Assembly: GCF_037975245.1 (NCBI RefSeq) | Contig: NC_092576.1 | Location: forward strand, 31,288,611 to 31,352,610 | Source: Apostichopus japonicus | Taxonomy: Eukaryota; Echinodermata; Holothuroidea; Aspidochirotida; Stichopodidae | Length of the DNA: 64,000 bases | Reading direction: 5' to 3' | Shown here: in pieces, positions 47,731 to 59,709 of the stretch | Position numbering within the stretch: the stretch's first letter is position 1 | Layout of the letters: each line of letters begins with the position of its first letter | Translations under genes and position numbers: made by a program | The notes under the pieces: generated by a model | Database searches by the model: none | Told to the model about the DNA's origin: nothing | Seen by the model: the letters and a program-made list of their open reading frames with translations, nothing else

Positions 47731-49226
47731 AGAAGAAAATATTTCTGATAGAAGGTCTCAAAAGGACATACAAAGACCAATATGATGTGATTCAACCGCT
47801 ACCATATATAAAAGATAGACTTTATTGTGTGGACAAGGTCTTTGTGGAAGGGGGCGTTGAAGTTTGTCTGGCACCAGAGCTTACGCGAGGCACCGGGGGA
47901 TCATGGGAGCGTTTGGAATCTTACAAAAGTATTTATACTGACTTGCGGTTTAAATCCAAGAGACGCGTTATACAAGGAGAGCCCGGGTATGGTAAGTCAA
48001 CGTTAACCCTTCAGCTGGTCTACGATTGGTGCAATGACGTATCGGATTCCCCGATAAACAATGTAGAAATACTAATTCTTCTTCGGTTAAGACAACTTGG
48101 AAGTGTAAAGTCTCTCTACAGGGCGATTAAGTCATTTCTTCTCTTCAATGAACCCCGTGTTAGCAAACATGAGATTGAAGAGATCATTCACAATTGCTCG
48201 TCCGTCCATATTATTTTGGATGGATATGACGAGTATCCTGGCAGGGATAGCAATGATAATGATGATGTACACAGGATCATCAAGATGGAACTGTTTGCAG
48301 AATTTGATGTCAGCTTAACGACAAGATATCTTCCAGCAATTCTCAGAGAAGAAACTAAGAGGGCCAAACTAACAGGGTTCGATGACAAAGCTAGGGATGA
48401 GTACATCCGCAAGGCTGTTGTTGGTAACAACGATGAGGCAGTGGAAAAAATAAATCAACGGCTCTACGAAAACTCCATCCTTGCTGATCTTTGCCAGGTG
48501 CCTCTCATATTTGTGATGTTTGCCCACATGGCTCATGATCAGAGAGACTTCATGAAATTCAAGTCAGTCACACAGTTCTTCACACACATACTTAGATGTT
48601 TTTACGACCATCTGAAACAGAAATTTAAAGACAATAGAAGCAACATAATCTATCTTCATGCAATGGAACATCATGAGCTAGACAAAATAGCTTTGGAAGG
48701 ATTAAACAAGAAAAACCAACAATTGTCATGGATTAAGACTGAATTTCGTGAAAGAGTCGGGCCAGAATCTTATGACCAGTATATTTTAATTGGTATTTTG
48801 GTTGAAGAAGATGTAGTGAGCGATGATTCTACTGGAGACAATGTGTTGTTTACAACGATGGTACGTTTCTATCATAAGCTATTCTGTGAATGGTATGCAG
48901 CCCACCACCTTGTCACTCTTGTAAAGAATGCATACTATCTCGAAGATAAGCTCAGGTTCTTAGATCCATTTGATCTTCAGTACCTCTTTAGATTCACCTG
49001 TGGTCTGGATCCCGATGCTGGAAAGAAACTCATCAATCATTTGAAGAGTTTACCAGGCGGGGATACTTTTGCCATTCTCTGTATCCTGGAACAAACTGGT
49101 GACGTCAACGACATCATGGATTCTGTGAAAGATCTCTGTTCACGTGATGTTAAGATACAAGAAGGCGACAGCGCTCTTCTTCAAAGATCAACGACACAGT
49201 TGCTGGAGATTGCATCTAAGAATGAT
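47731..49226 (+). CDS. NLR-type NACHT domain gene, large NACHT exon
   Basis: It follows the acceptor TTTTTTCTTCAG (47719-47730) and ends at the donor GTAAGT (49227). The frame is open throughout (about 498 codons); the open frame extends upstream to 47556 only as intron read-through. NACHT motifs: Walker A GEPGYGKST at 47976-48002, LILLRLRQLG, Walker B HIILDGYDEYPG near 48208-48243, SLTTRYLP (sensor 1-like), then winged-helix text with RFYHKLFCEWYAAHHL near 48865. This is the fold of innate immune NLR receptors, which bind ATP and oligomerise in the cytosol when triggered; echinoderms and other invertebrates have many. The N-terminal effector domain lies on an unseen upstream exon. Exons 2-4 downstream match in phase. 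It is the only convincing host gene in the window. Confidence 0.9.
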
Positions 49227-52200
49227 GTAAGTTGACTAATAAAAAAGTCCTTTTAAATAGAAGAGAGTAACCTAAATAACTGAGTTTTTCTTTTCTGCAT
49301 ATCTGAACAAATATGGGCATTTCGTACTGTACACGGAGAGACCTTGTATCAAATGCTTCAAGTGTATTGTAACTTTTTCTTTCTAATGATTGAATTGATA
49401 CCGCAGTGAATTGACTTTGATAAATTAGTCAATTTTGTGTAGTTATACATTCAAAATATCTGAAACAATGTAACAAATGTCATAGTCATACCCAGTCTGA
49501 TCATTGTAAACCATGCAATATATGTCAATGAGTGTTTAGGTTATTTTTTCATACACCTAATTTAAGAACTGTTTACTATTTTTATAATGGTTTTGTTTTT
49601 TCTTTATTCTCAAGTCCATTGACAGTCTTTTAAAAGTATATTATTTTAAACCGCTTAAAATATTTCATAGATTTAAAGAAGTTGGATGGTTTTCCTAGCT
49701 AAAAAATATACAGCAGGTTCTTTTCAGGAAATTGCAAAGGTTGTCGTATATTTAAACTGATTAGAAAAATATCTGCATGTGCCAATTGCGCTAAAACTCT
49801 AGTTCAGGTTCAATATTTGACACCAAAACAATCTGATGATGTATTGAGAAAATGAATATATACTTCAACATAAAGGCATGACATTCAAATGCTTTAGAAT
49901 TTCAGAAAGAGTTTTGGGTTAAGAATAAATACCAAAGTCTTCAAGAATTTAATTAAAAGTTCAAGAATTTAATTAAAAGTTAAATGTTTCGATGATTACA
50001 TTTAGTCTGGAACAGCAAGCCGTTTATGTTAGATGAAATTGGTTAATCGTGTAAGTTACTGCTTTAACATTATGTAATCTCAGTTATCATTAATGCCAAT
50101 GTATTGTCGGTAACCGATACTTTACAATGGGATGGTCAAAACAGTTATTGGGCAGTTTTCTATAAACATAAAACTACACAAAAAAGAGGAGGAAACTGGT
50201 ACAATATTTAAGAAAATACAATTTCATACATTGCATGGCTACGCAGTCATTAACGTACAGTACTGTGATCGCTTAACGATCGTACAATTTCGAAGAAACG
50301 ATATTCTGCGATTTTTTACGATTTTATTCGACGTTATTCAAAATTATGCAATTTTGCGCGATTTAAAAAATCGTTGAAAAATTCGGACGAAAATTTTTGT
50401 ACGAAATTCGCACAATTATTCACGGTTTTTGCGGTCAGTTTTACAACGTACAAAATCGCACAAAATCGTTGAATAGGCCTTTTAGAGTTACAACAGTCGT
50501 TTTTTGATATTACGTGTGTTCAAAGTATACAACACAACTTTCATCTATGGTTCAAAGCACTTAGTTACGAGACTCAATGTCATACATTCAATATGCACAG
50601 TGTACAGTACCGCTCACGTATAACTGGACATGTGTACGCGCACATGATCGTGTAAAGACGTATATAAACAAGTACAATCGCGATTTAACTCGTTGACAAA
50701 TAAATTGCCGTGTAGACACCTCGTATAATCCATGTTCGAGTTTCTACGCAGGAAATGCTATTGTGCTTAATGAATAGGATTGAAGTCGCAGAAAGAATTT
50801 GAAAACCTAGAAGAAAAAATAAAGTGTTACTAGGCCTAAGCGTTTCTTGTGTCAAATTTTTATATAATTTACCGTTGGCTCCAACTGAATGAAAAAGAAA
50901 AAAATTCCACCCAACCACTGAAAAGAAAAAAAAACTTTGAGTTTGAAGAAGGGACGGTTAAAAACAAAACATGTTTCTCGTCCGCGCAATGGGCCTCCTT
51001 TTTCCTGATTCCTGAGTTTCTATTCGGATTACAAGAAATCTAAACTATCCTTAAAAATTATTTTGTAAAGGTTGCCACATATTCCAAACTAGTATTAGCG
51101 CATGAAAAGAAGAAAAATGGCCGCCCGTTTTTTCAGATCTCAGTACGAAAAACATGTATTTTATTTGGATAATAGAACAATTTTCGTCAATGTGGTTAAG
51201 TTAATATTTTCCTACCCTAGCTATATGTCGATTTTATAAAACCTTCATGAAAACAGACTTTTTTGAAAATGGATTTTGAAGCTGTCAAAATTTAACAAAT
51301 GCTTACCGTTAAGTACTGACGTCAAACAATACATTTCGTATATATTCCGATAAAGATCCACAAAGGATAACAATGCTAAGTAGAGCTTACTAAAGAGAGA
51401 TAGAAACTGCATGTACATGGTCATTTTAAGTATCCAAGTACTATACAAAGAGATTGAGTTCACCGAATCACCCCTTTTCCCTACCACCTGAGGAAAACCG
51501 TCTTCTATAAAATATAGTACCGTACAGTACTTAACATTTGATACAAAAGTTACTTCTACAACAGTATGTGTCCCAATAAGTTTTAACCGCACAGAAAAGT
51601 ACCATTAATAATTTGCATGTTACACTAAAAGTTACACTGGGCGTCAAGATGGCGGGAAAATGTTACATCGTATTCAATGTATTGAGTCGTTCCCACGGTG
51701 CAATGAACTTGGGCAAGTTGCCAAGTTCGAATGTCGATGACCTACTTATCTTCCGTGACCAATGTCATTGGGAATTATGTGTGTAAAATCTCGGGTTTTC
51801 CACGTGTTATATATATATATACATATATAGAAGTTTTACGTAAGCGGAGCGAATTTCGGGCGGCCCGTTATTGTGAGGAAGCACTTATCTAAGCATCAAT
51901 ATTTGTGAAAAGTATCGAACGGTTTTTCTTCAGAAAATATTTTTGACTAGTAATTGGAAACTCAATGTATTAAGAAGTACTGGGTCTAAACATTATCATT
52001 GCATTTTGGGGGAAGCCAGATCTTCAAGTTCAAATATTGTTTTTTTTAATTTAAGATTATCGTAGTTTTCTTGCGAGGTGTATACGGCGTAACTTTCAAT
52101 GTAGGCTTTTTGATCATATAGCCTACCCTGTATGTCATTCTGCGTAATCTCGTTATCGAATGAGTTACGGTATTGTCTTAGTGGAGAAACATTCAGACTG

Positions 52201-55200
52201 TCTCCGAATATGTTCGTCATTTTTTTTGGGGGGGGGGAAGGGGGTGGCACAACAATTCTTGTGTGGGTAGGGGCCCGTTCCCCGTGCCATCCCGTTTTAC
52301 AGTGCCGTAATTTAATAACGTCGTACGTGGTCTCATTTCGTGAACAAGAATTTTTTTCTATTTTGGTACAACATTGTCCCAAAGACTCCCAGGGTCCCTA
52401 TAACCACCTGTTAGCTCATCCTGCTGCAGTGATTGGATATTAAGTACGCGCGTTCCTCGCTTTTCCTCAGGTAGGCCTACCTCTGTAGGCATTCTGGGGA
52501 AAACAAACATTCTGGACGTCAGTAGTACATATTAGCTAGTCATAGCAAGATCCTTGCAAGGAAGACCGTGCTGTAATGTGTACAGGGCTAGCGCTGTTCA
52601 CTATACTTATCGGCGTAGTAGGTAGTTTTAGTCGCAAGGTCGTTTTATTTTGGGGACGGGTGAAGGGAAGTGATGGTCACTCTGTTGAGGCGATTGGTAG
52701 TTGGTAAATATCGGTAACGCCCCTCGTGAGAGGTGGGGTTATAACAACTAAGCCCGGGTAAACGTTGACCAATGTAAATAAACTATTGCCTTTGGGTGTA
52801 AAAGATACGATGGATATTATCAGTTTTGGTTTCCGCCGCTTGCTTATTTCTGTATCGACATAAACTGTGTCTATTTTCATGCTGGTTGTGCATGTGTATA
52901 ATGGACCAATGCAGCGAGAATGAAGGAATTACGTAAGGCATTGCTGAGTAGTACACAGTGTATAGCTGTCCGTGTATATCCGCATACATACAGTATAAAG
53001 TTTGAGTTGCTTTCTTGAAGACGTCCAGATAACCGGAAAGGCCATTGTTATTATTATTATTATCGATATATTCCTGTACAATATGTCGCAGAAGTTGACA
53101 GAGTAGATTATGTGGTCGGAAAATGAAGTATTCGCATTGCTTGGCATTTGGTGCGACGAAAATAATATGTCGAAAACGCTCCAGACATCTGTATGTATGG
53201 GAAAGAAAAGCGTTTAGTCTACACACCATGCAATACTAGCAAAATACACTGCAGTGGAATTTATTGGTAGCAACTTGCCAAGAAAAGTTTTTACATCTAT
53301 GTCTAGTCCAATGGTACAGTACAATGGTACGGACATCGAGCCCAGCCCAACCATTTTGTGTTAGGGGTCAAATATTTCTTTTGGGTAGAGTGGGCGAACA
53401 AATTTTTTTCCAGAGTTGTTGGAACATTGTACGCACACAAAGTCGGCATATCTGCTAGATATAATTGATATGATTATATTTAGGTTTAATCCATTGATTT
53501 TTTTTTTCATTTTGGAAACTATGAAAGATTTTCTTTACTTAACCCCCGCGAAAAGTCGTACCACTCAAAATATTGCGCTTCAGATACGAACAATGATTTC
53601 CCTGCCCAGTGCATTGACTTTTTCAAAGGTTGCAAACGTTGGCCGCATCGGGAAAGCCCCGGTAGAAAATAGCGTGTGTGTGCGCTGCTTGGATGATATA
53701 TGCACCCGCGAAAATCTCACTGCATAGCTGTCGATCGCTGCTCGTATTCTCTATTGCAATAACCTGGTTCGGACGTTTTCTAAGGTTTGCCGCTACGCCC
53801 GTGGGAACGGGGTATTTGTGCATGAGTGACCTTTTTCAGTCGGTAATTGTGATCAACACAACGGACAGCCATTCCGTATCAACTCGAGAACTGCTTACAG
53901 CCATAGAGGTTGTTGCGGGGGAGAGGGGGGGGGATCAACCCAGGCCCCGCGCCCATAACTCGTTATGGTTTAGACTTTAAAAAAATGCAATGTTTCAACT
54001 AAACAAAAGGCTGCGTCTTTCTGTAACAAAGCAACTGTCAATCACCCCCAACAAACATTGCATGTCGGCCGTCCGTCCAGGGTATTTTAACTGTGCACCT
54101 GTTGTTAGCCAGCTACATCTGATACAAGGCTAAGGAATTCCGCCTTTTGGTGTAATATGCAAATGATGTCTGGTGCAGTACTGTACTGTCTGGCGACACA
54201 CATGTAAACAATCTGTGTAGAGCTAGCTGTTATTAAATAACTTTTGTGTCAATGCACTGTGAGCCTATGGTACATTTCAAGACGTTTCTTTTTTTTTCTG
54301 AGGTGGTCGGGAAGGGGGATTGTTTGGGTGTTCTAAATCTTTTGTATCCTCCTAAATATAAAAGATCGTATTTTCAACATCTAAAATGTTAATGTACATG
54401 TAGTTTCTAATTTTCATCAATAAGGCTTACTGAGTGAGAATAAAACTTGTCTAAATTTGCCAGTTTTACCATCATCGTAGTTCGTACGCACTTCCGTTTA
54501 TCCTCCGTCATGGATCTTTATTGGAATATATACGAAATGTGTTGTTTGAACATCATCTGCATTTTACGGTAAGCATTTTAACAATCGTTGAGCTTCAAAA
54601 TCCATCATTTGAAACACGATTTCTTGTGCTTGAAATACAAATCCAACAAAGGGCTAGGCTATTGGCGAAATTAAACTGTCAAATGTTTGAGCCTAAGCAC
54701 CATAGCGACAGGTGTTATAGACCAAGCAAAATACATGTTGATCTCATTCAATACTTTACAGAAAAAAAGGACGACAAAAACCTACACAAAAAAGCGGATG
54801 CAGACGAGGAACATGTTTTCCACCTAGCACTGCATCAAACGCCCTTTATAAGTTTATCATTTCTTCAAAATCTTCCCAACAGTTTAAAAATGAATTTAAG
54901 CTGAATTTTTCCTTCATGGACCACAACCTTTATGTTAGAAAAGGGGAATAAAGACCATTGAATAGTTTCCTTATTAAAACATTATATGGGAAAACACTGT
55001 ACCATCGTCCTCTTTCCTTCTAGATATATATCATTAACAGTTATCACAGCATCATGCGCTAAGTACGATGTAGGAAATGGCTGTTTCAAACAACTCTCTA
55101 ATTCTTTCGGCCACGTTAATCTCCATTCATCGAGCACAAAAAAATAGCATTTCCTTTTATCAATGAGTTAATGCTCTGTTGTACTTGTTTAAATACGCTT

Positions 55201-56427
55201 TTATACGATCCTTATACGGGAGCGGTACTGTAAATGTTTGCATGCTGACTGGATGAATTGACTGTTTTTAACTTCGATTTTTATTTTTACCGGTAAATTA
55301 CTTTCATGCCCGTTTTTGAAGTGAATTGAGTCACACATGAAAATACAGTTTTAAAGAAGCATCGGTGGGAAAAACAAATTCCCTGTTTTTCGCTTTTCAA
55401 GATTTCACGAATTCCGCATTTTACCGCGATATTCCGCGAACGCGGAAAACCACTGGCCCTCGACCAGTGAGCGCCTATATGCTTTTCATTTCATTGATTC
55501 TTTATCGACATCTTTATTGGAACGGCTCCGAAAATTCTAATCTTTCACCTCGCCCGTTCACAGTTAATTCTCTGCTTCATTAAGCACACATTCCTGTGGT
55601 CAAATGTACGATTTTTATATGCGTAGAATTGTGCGAAATTTCGTTGAAAGTTTCGTGTACGAACTTGTGCGATATTACGCGATATTATTCGAAATTCTGC
55701 GATCGTTGAAAATTTTTGTACGATAGTTAAGCGATCACAGTACTGTATGCTACTTGATGATTTATTAGTGATGTCACTGATATAGTAGTGCATCGACAGA
55801 ATTCCTGGTTTACGCTACTTAATCGTCTGAAATTACTAATACAAATTGAAAAGCAATCGTATGTTTTTCATTAAGGTGATACGTTTGGGAGGCAAAGTTT
55901 GGGAGAGATGAATGATCAAAGTTTGTTCCTTGCTATGAAAGTTGTAGCCTGTAATCCTCTCAACAGTGTACCAACTTAACTAGCAGTACTAAGTATTTGT
56001 ACTGATTTCTGAAATGTCATGTTTACACTACACAATATACAAACTTCTCAAGGATATACAGTATGGTGGCAATATAATACTTACTTTCTAGAAGAATATC
56101 GACAAAGAATATGGTACGTCTTGCGTTGAGGAAACTTTGCTATCTAGTTTGATAGCATTTAATCCGAAACTTCTTAGTAAAAGTACAAAAATATTGTATT
56201 TGACCAATACACTACTCATCCATATTTACTAGCCAGGTGAAATGAAATGAGGTTTATTCACTTAACAGCATTATATTCCGTAGTAGACTGTTTTTACGAT
56301 TGTATCACTTTATGCTGCTCTAGTCGTTGTTCTAGAGAATCTAACTTTAAATTCATATACGTCACAATACTGCCGTCTTGTTCGTAAATAATAACATTTG
56401 AAGCATCCTGATTTGTCTCCGTCACAG
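49227..56427 (+). other. 7.2-kb intron of the NACHT gene, with a TE
   Basis: Phase 0 on both sides: exon 1 ends on a full codon and the exon at 56428 starts on one. Most of it is the TA-target element at 50258-55745. The unique parts (49233-50255 and 55748-56420) are AT-rich with no coding signal. Confidence 0.75.
50258..55745. mobile_element. large TA-target TIR element, copy C, in the NACHT intron
   Basis: Tips CAGTACTGTGATCGCTTAAC (left) and its inverse (right), with TA at 50256-50257 and 55746-55747. It is 5488 bp and nearly identical to copy A without B; it lacks element B (empty site near 51214) and a segment of about 65 bp present in A at about 17910-17975. Same orientation as copy A, with no transposase recognised. 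Open frames shared with A (for example 54521-54904) show no family signature. Confidence 0.92.
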
Positions 56428-56747
56428 ATTCCAGTATCTTGTTTACACCTCGAGTACTCTTCCATCAAGTTTGAAGGTGACACTATTATACTACACAGCG
56501 GGATATCTTTACCAATACTTCCAACTGTTGAAAAGATTCACATAGCTGGAAGTAATGACTTAAACATGTTTCCCTATAGAAATCAATTTCAAGAACAATA
56601 TGAGGATGAGCAAGATAGTAGTATGGATTCATTTACAGAAATGGACTTTGACATGCATTTTGATGGAAATCCGGAGACATTAACATATTTTGATATTTTG
56701 AGAATTTTTCGCTACGGAAAGAAATGTGGACGTGTCAATGAGCTGAT
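56428..56747 (+). CDS. NACHT gene, exon 2 visible here
   Basis: The acceptor TCCGTCACAG precedes it and the donor GTAAGT is at 56748. It encodes about 106 residues, among them HLEYSSIKFEGDTIILH, LPILPTVEKIHIAGS, an acidic stretch EQYEDEQDSSMDSF and LRIFRYGKKCGRVNEL. The first third has a leucine spacing that faintly suggests a decayed LRR unit; I cannot name the domain. It ends in phase 2. The phase fit with exons on both sides is the main support. Confidence 0.7.
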
Positions 56748-57047
56748 GTAAGTAAACTCCAAGACTTAATTGAACATATATGAATAGAGTACACGCAGTT
56801 GCAGTTGCATTTATCGCATTAAACACTGTAACGTAATAGTTATGATACTGATTCTGCGACACAAAGTTATACATATGGGGTTGTTCCCTTGAATGATGGT
56901 TAACATCATGTTTTGGAGACACTATGTTTTATGCACATATATATTGCTAAACATGTGAATATTTTTACTTGAAAGCATATTTTTTTTCTGTATTAAATAT
57001 CTTCGTTGAAAAGCTTGAAAAGCACTTGGCTTTGCTTCCATTTTCAG

Positions 57048-57124
57048 GTTTGATCAGCTTCAGCTGCCAACTTCCTTCTCACCTGAGGCATTTACAGACA
57101 TAATGAAGACTCAGAATATTCAAG
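57048..57124 (+). CDS. NACHT gene, exon 3 visible here
   Basis: The acceptor CCATTTTCAG precedes it and the donor is GTAAAT at 57125. The phase 2 start completes an ATG codon, then FDQLQLPTSFSPEAFTDIMK. It ends in phase 1. 77 nt. Confidence 0.68.
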
Positions 57125-57377
57125 GTAAATATAAGAGAATGAACAAGATTAATTGATAAATTTCTATTTGTTTTATCATATCATAAAGTAATGCTTTCTA
57201 ACTGAAAAATTCAAGTATGACATATGCAAAAGTAAAGTATATCTATGATACATTCAGGATGGAAAAAAAATCAGATGTTAACAAACTATTTTTAACAGCA
57301 TAGAGCATCTGCATGTGTTTGCTATTCATTACTATATCAATATATGTGTGTTTCATTCTCCTTATATTTTCATGTAG

Positions 57378-57436
57378 TTCGTTGGCGTCCATTTGACATT
57401 GAGTTTCATTTGGATCTTCAGAATGGTCACTGGGAG
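57378..57436 (+). CDS. NACHT gene, exon 4 visible here
   Basis: The acceptor TTCATGTAG precedes it and the donor is GTAAGG at 57437. The phase 1 start gives VRWRPFDIEFHLDLQNGHWE and ends in phase 0. No stop codon is included, so more exons should follow; I found none I trust before the window end. Confidence 0.62.
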
Positions 57437-59709
57437 GTAAGGGTTTGAGAGCGTTACTTCATCTTCTAAGATCCATAACCAATATTACGCAGAAGATATT
57501 TTGAGTAAATACATAGTTCTTGCAAATTAGTCATCTATAGATTCACACTGATAATATTGAACAAACAATAAACTACACTTCACATAATATTATTGGAAAT
57601 ATATCAAAATGAAGAACAGAGAATATGTAAGGAACTAAAAACAGGAATGAGATGAAAACCATTTGTTAACTCTGTGCTCGTCCTGACAATGGCAAGTTCG
57701 AATTATATGCAATTGTATTCTGCAATGAGGTAACTCCATCCATGCTTCTTGATGTCGGACGGTTGAAAATACGCCCCGGGCTTAGCATGGTATGTACACG
57801 ATGGGGATCACCAGCCATGCACTAAATCAACAGAGGGGGCTGTGATATCAGTACTTTCTAGTTCCACAAAACCTGACAATTGCAGTCTCTGAATCTGCTG
57901 AAAATTCCCTTGAGGAATCTCTGACCGACACTTCTGAGCAAACTAACTGCGCTTTCCATTATTTATACATAGTCTGACATATATAAGCTATGGTTTTACT
58001 ACGCATAACTTCACATTTTAGCAACAAAGTGTTACCAACTGTTCGCTTGGCAAAGTGACGGATGTCTGGTCCCCAACCTATCAGAAAAAAAAACAATCTG
58101 CTAAACTGAGTTTAAGCTTTGAGCGTAATTCAACTTAATCATGTCTCTGAAATGGAAATCATGGACTTACACGTGCAATTATTCTCATAATTACTTGTAA
58201 ATTTTTTCACACCTAGCACATAGATTAAGGTATGTTACAATGCTTTACACATTCTTAGGATCTTAATGGTGACAGTATAGATCACGAACAATAGCTCCCA
58301 GAACCGTGTCTCCGGCTCTGTTAGGACCTATATGACAGCACCCTCTGTTAACACTGAGGATCTACATTCAATAACTAATCAATACTTTATACTCGTAAGA
58401 TGGATCAAGCATCGATAAGAACACGCTAAATATAACAATGTACTGTATGGTGTACAACCATAGCTACGTCAGACTTTAAATAGGTTAATTTCTATCGCTC
58501 GGTAGTCATCACTCTTCATATGGGCTGTATGGAATTTGCTAAAAATAAAGTTGGGTTGAAAATTGCCACAAATAATCTTAAGCAATACAAATCATTGTTT
58601 CCTTATAGTGTATTACACTTTTGGAACGTATCCTGTATTTTGTTTCTCGGTCGATGTCTACATCCCACCTGCACTGTGTGTTTGTAGCTAGAAATAATCA
58701 GCAACATATCCAATGTTACTCAGGTGTCAGGAACCACAAAATATGCAAATTTAGAAGGTTACATATACGTTGTAAATTTACAATGACATAAAATGAATGC
58801 AAAGAATGGCAAGATGTAAAGTTTTCCCTTGTAACCTACTGATAGAATATGAAATACGAAACAGTGGATTAAATAAAAATAGTACCCAGGAACAAACCCT
58901 ATATTTTCAAGTATTTGCCAGACTCGCAGTATCACTTGTCATTAAACCATTATGAGTTACATGTTTTGTAATATTTGGGAAAATTCGTAGTATCACAGGT
59001 TGAAAGGACGTAGTTCAACTATCCTTATATTAGGTACTTCTTGTAGAAAACAAATAAAACAAGAAAAGGAAATTATTAAAACTAACTCAAAACAATTAGC
59101 TAAGATGAACTTAAGTTAAAAAGAAATGGATGTTAGTGTATCCAACCTACAACCATTATGTCATGCATACTACAGGTTCTGAAAGTTAAGTTAAAGCAAT
59201 ATAAAGTATATAGATGTTTGCTGTTTTGACTACGTACATTTACTATCTTATATGTATGGATGTTATTCTCCCATACCATCAACATTAAAGGGTAATTAAT
59301 GTGGGTAATTATTACACACATTGAAGGTTCACCTCTGCACTGTGGGCAAACAAATTCATACATTTTTGGGTCGTTTAAGTGCATGGTGTGATGCTGATTA
59401 TATTTTTAGTTATTTTCACTGATGTAATACATAGTAGTAATTCAATATGACATATGTATGGGTGTAATATTCTTCACTTTGGAGGGACATATTTTGTTGG
59501 GGCATGCGTTCCCCTCCAAAGATCAACAAGTCCGCTTTTGACAAAAGTGTGACACAGTAGCAGATTTTTAAGATAAGGATATGGGGGGGGGGGGTTTGGT
59601 GGGGATGGGGCAGGCCCATATTAGCAACAAAATGGAAAAATTTAGAAAAACAAAAAGGTGAAAAAGAAACAAAGGAGATCTGACAAGTGGTTCAAAATTT
59701 TTACTTTTT
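57437..59709. other. intron or intergenic DNA with one likely MITE
   Basis: No convincing exon. A G-run is at about 59583-59594. The MITE-like pair at 57826-58355 is listed separately. The rest shows nothing I can identify. Confidence 0.45.
57826..58355. mobile_element. possible MITE with CAACAGAGGGGGCTGTGATA / ACAGCACCCTCTGTTAAC ends
   Basis: The left end has ACAGAGGGGGCTGTGATA and the right end, inverted, ACAGAGGGTGCTGTCATA, about 530 bp apart. The target duplication is unclear. No coding content. Confidence 0.5.

Noticed and set aside
11462-55745. Copies A and C being one locus duplicated by misassembly
   Set aside because: They have different unique flanks, each with its own TA duplication; A carries element B and C does not, and small indels differ.
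57886-57925. Possible terminal exon after TTGCAG, phase 0, ending in a stop
   Set aside because: Very short, inside a likely MITE, and supported only by a CAG and a leucine-rich reading.
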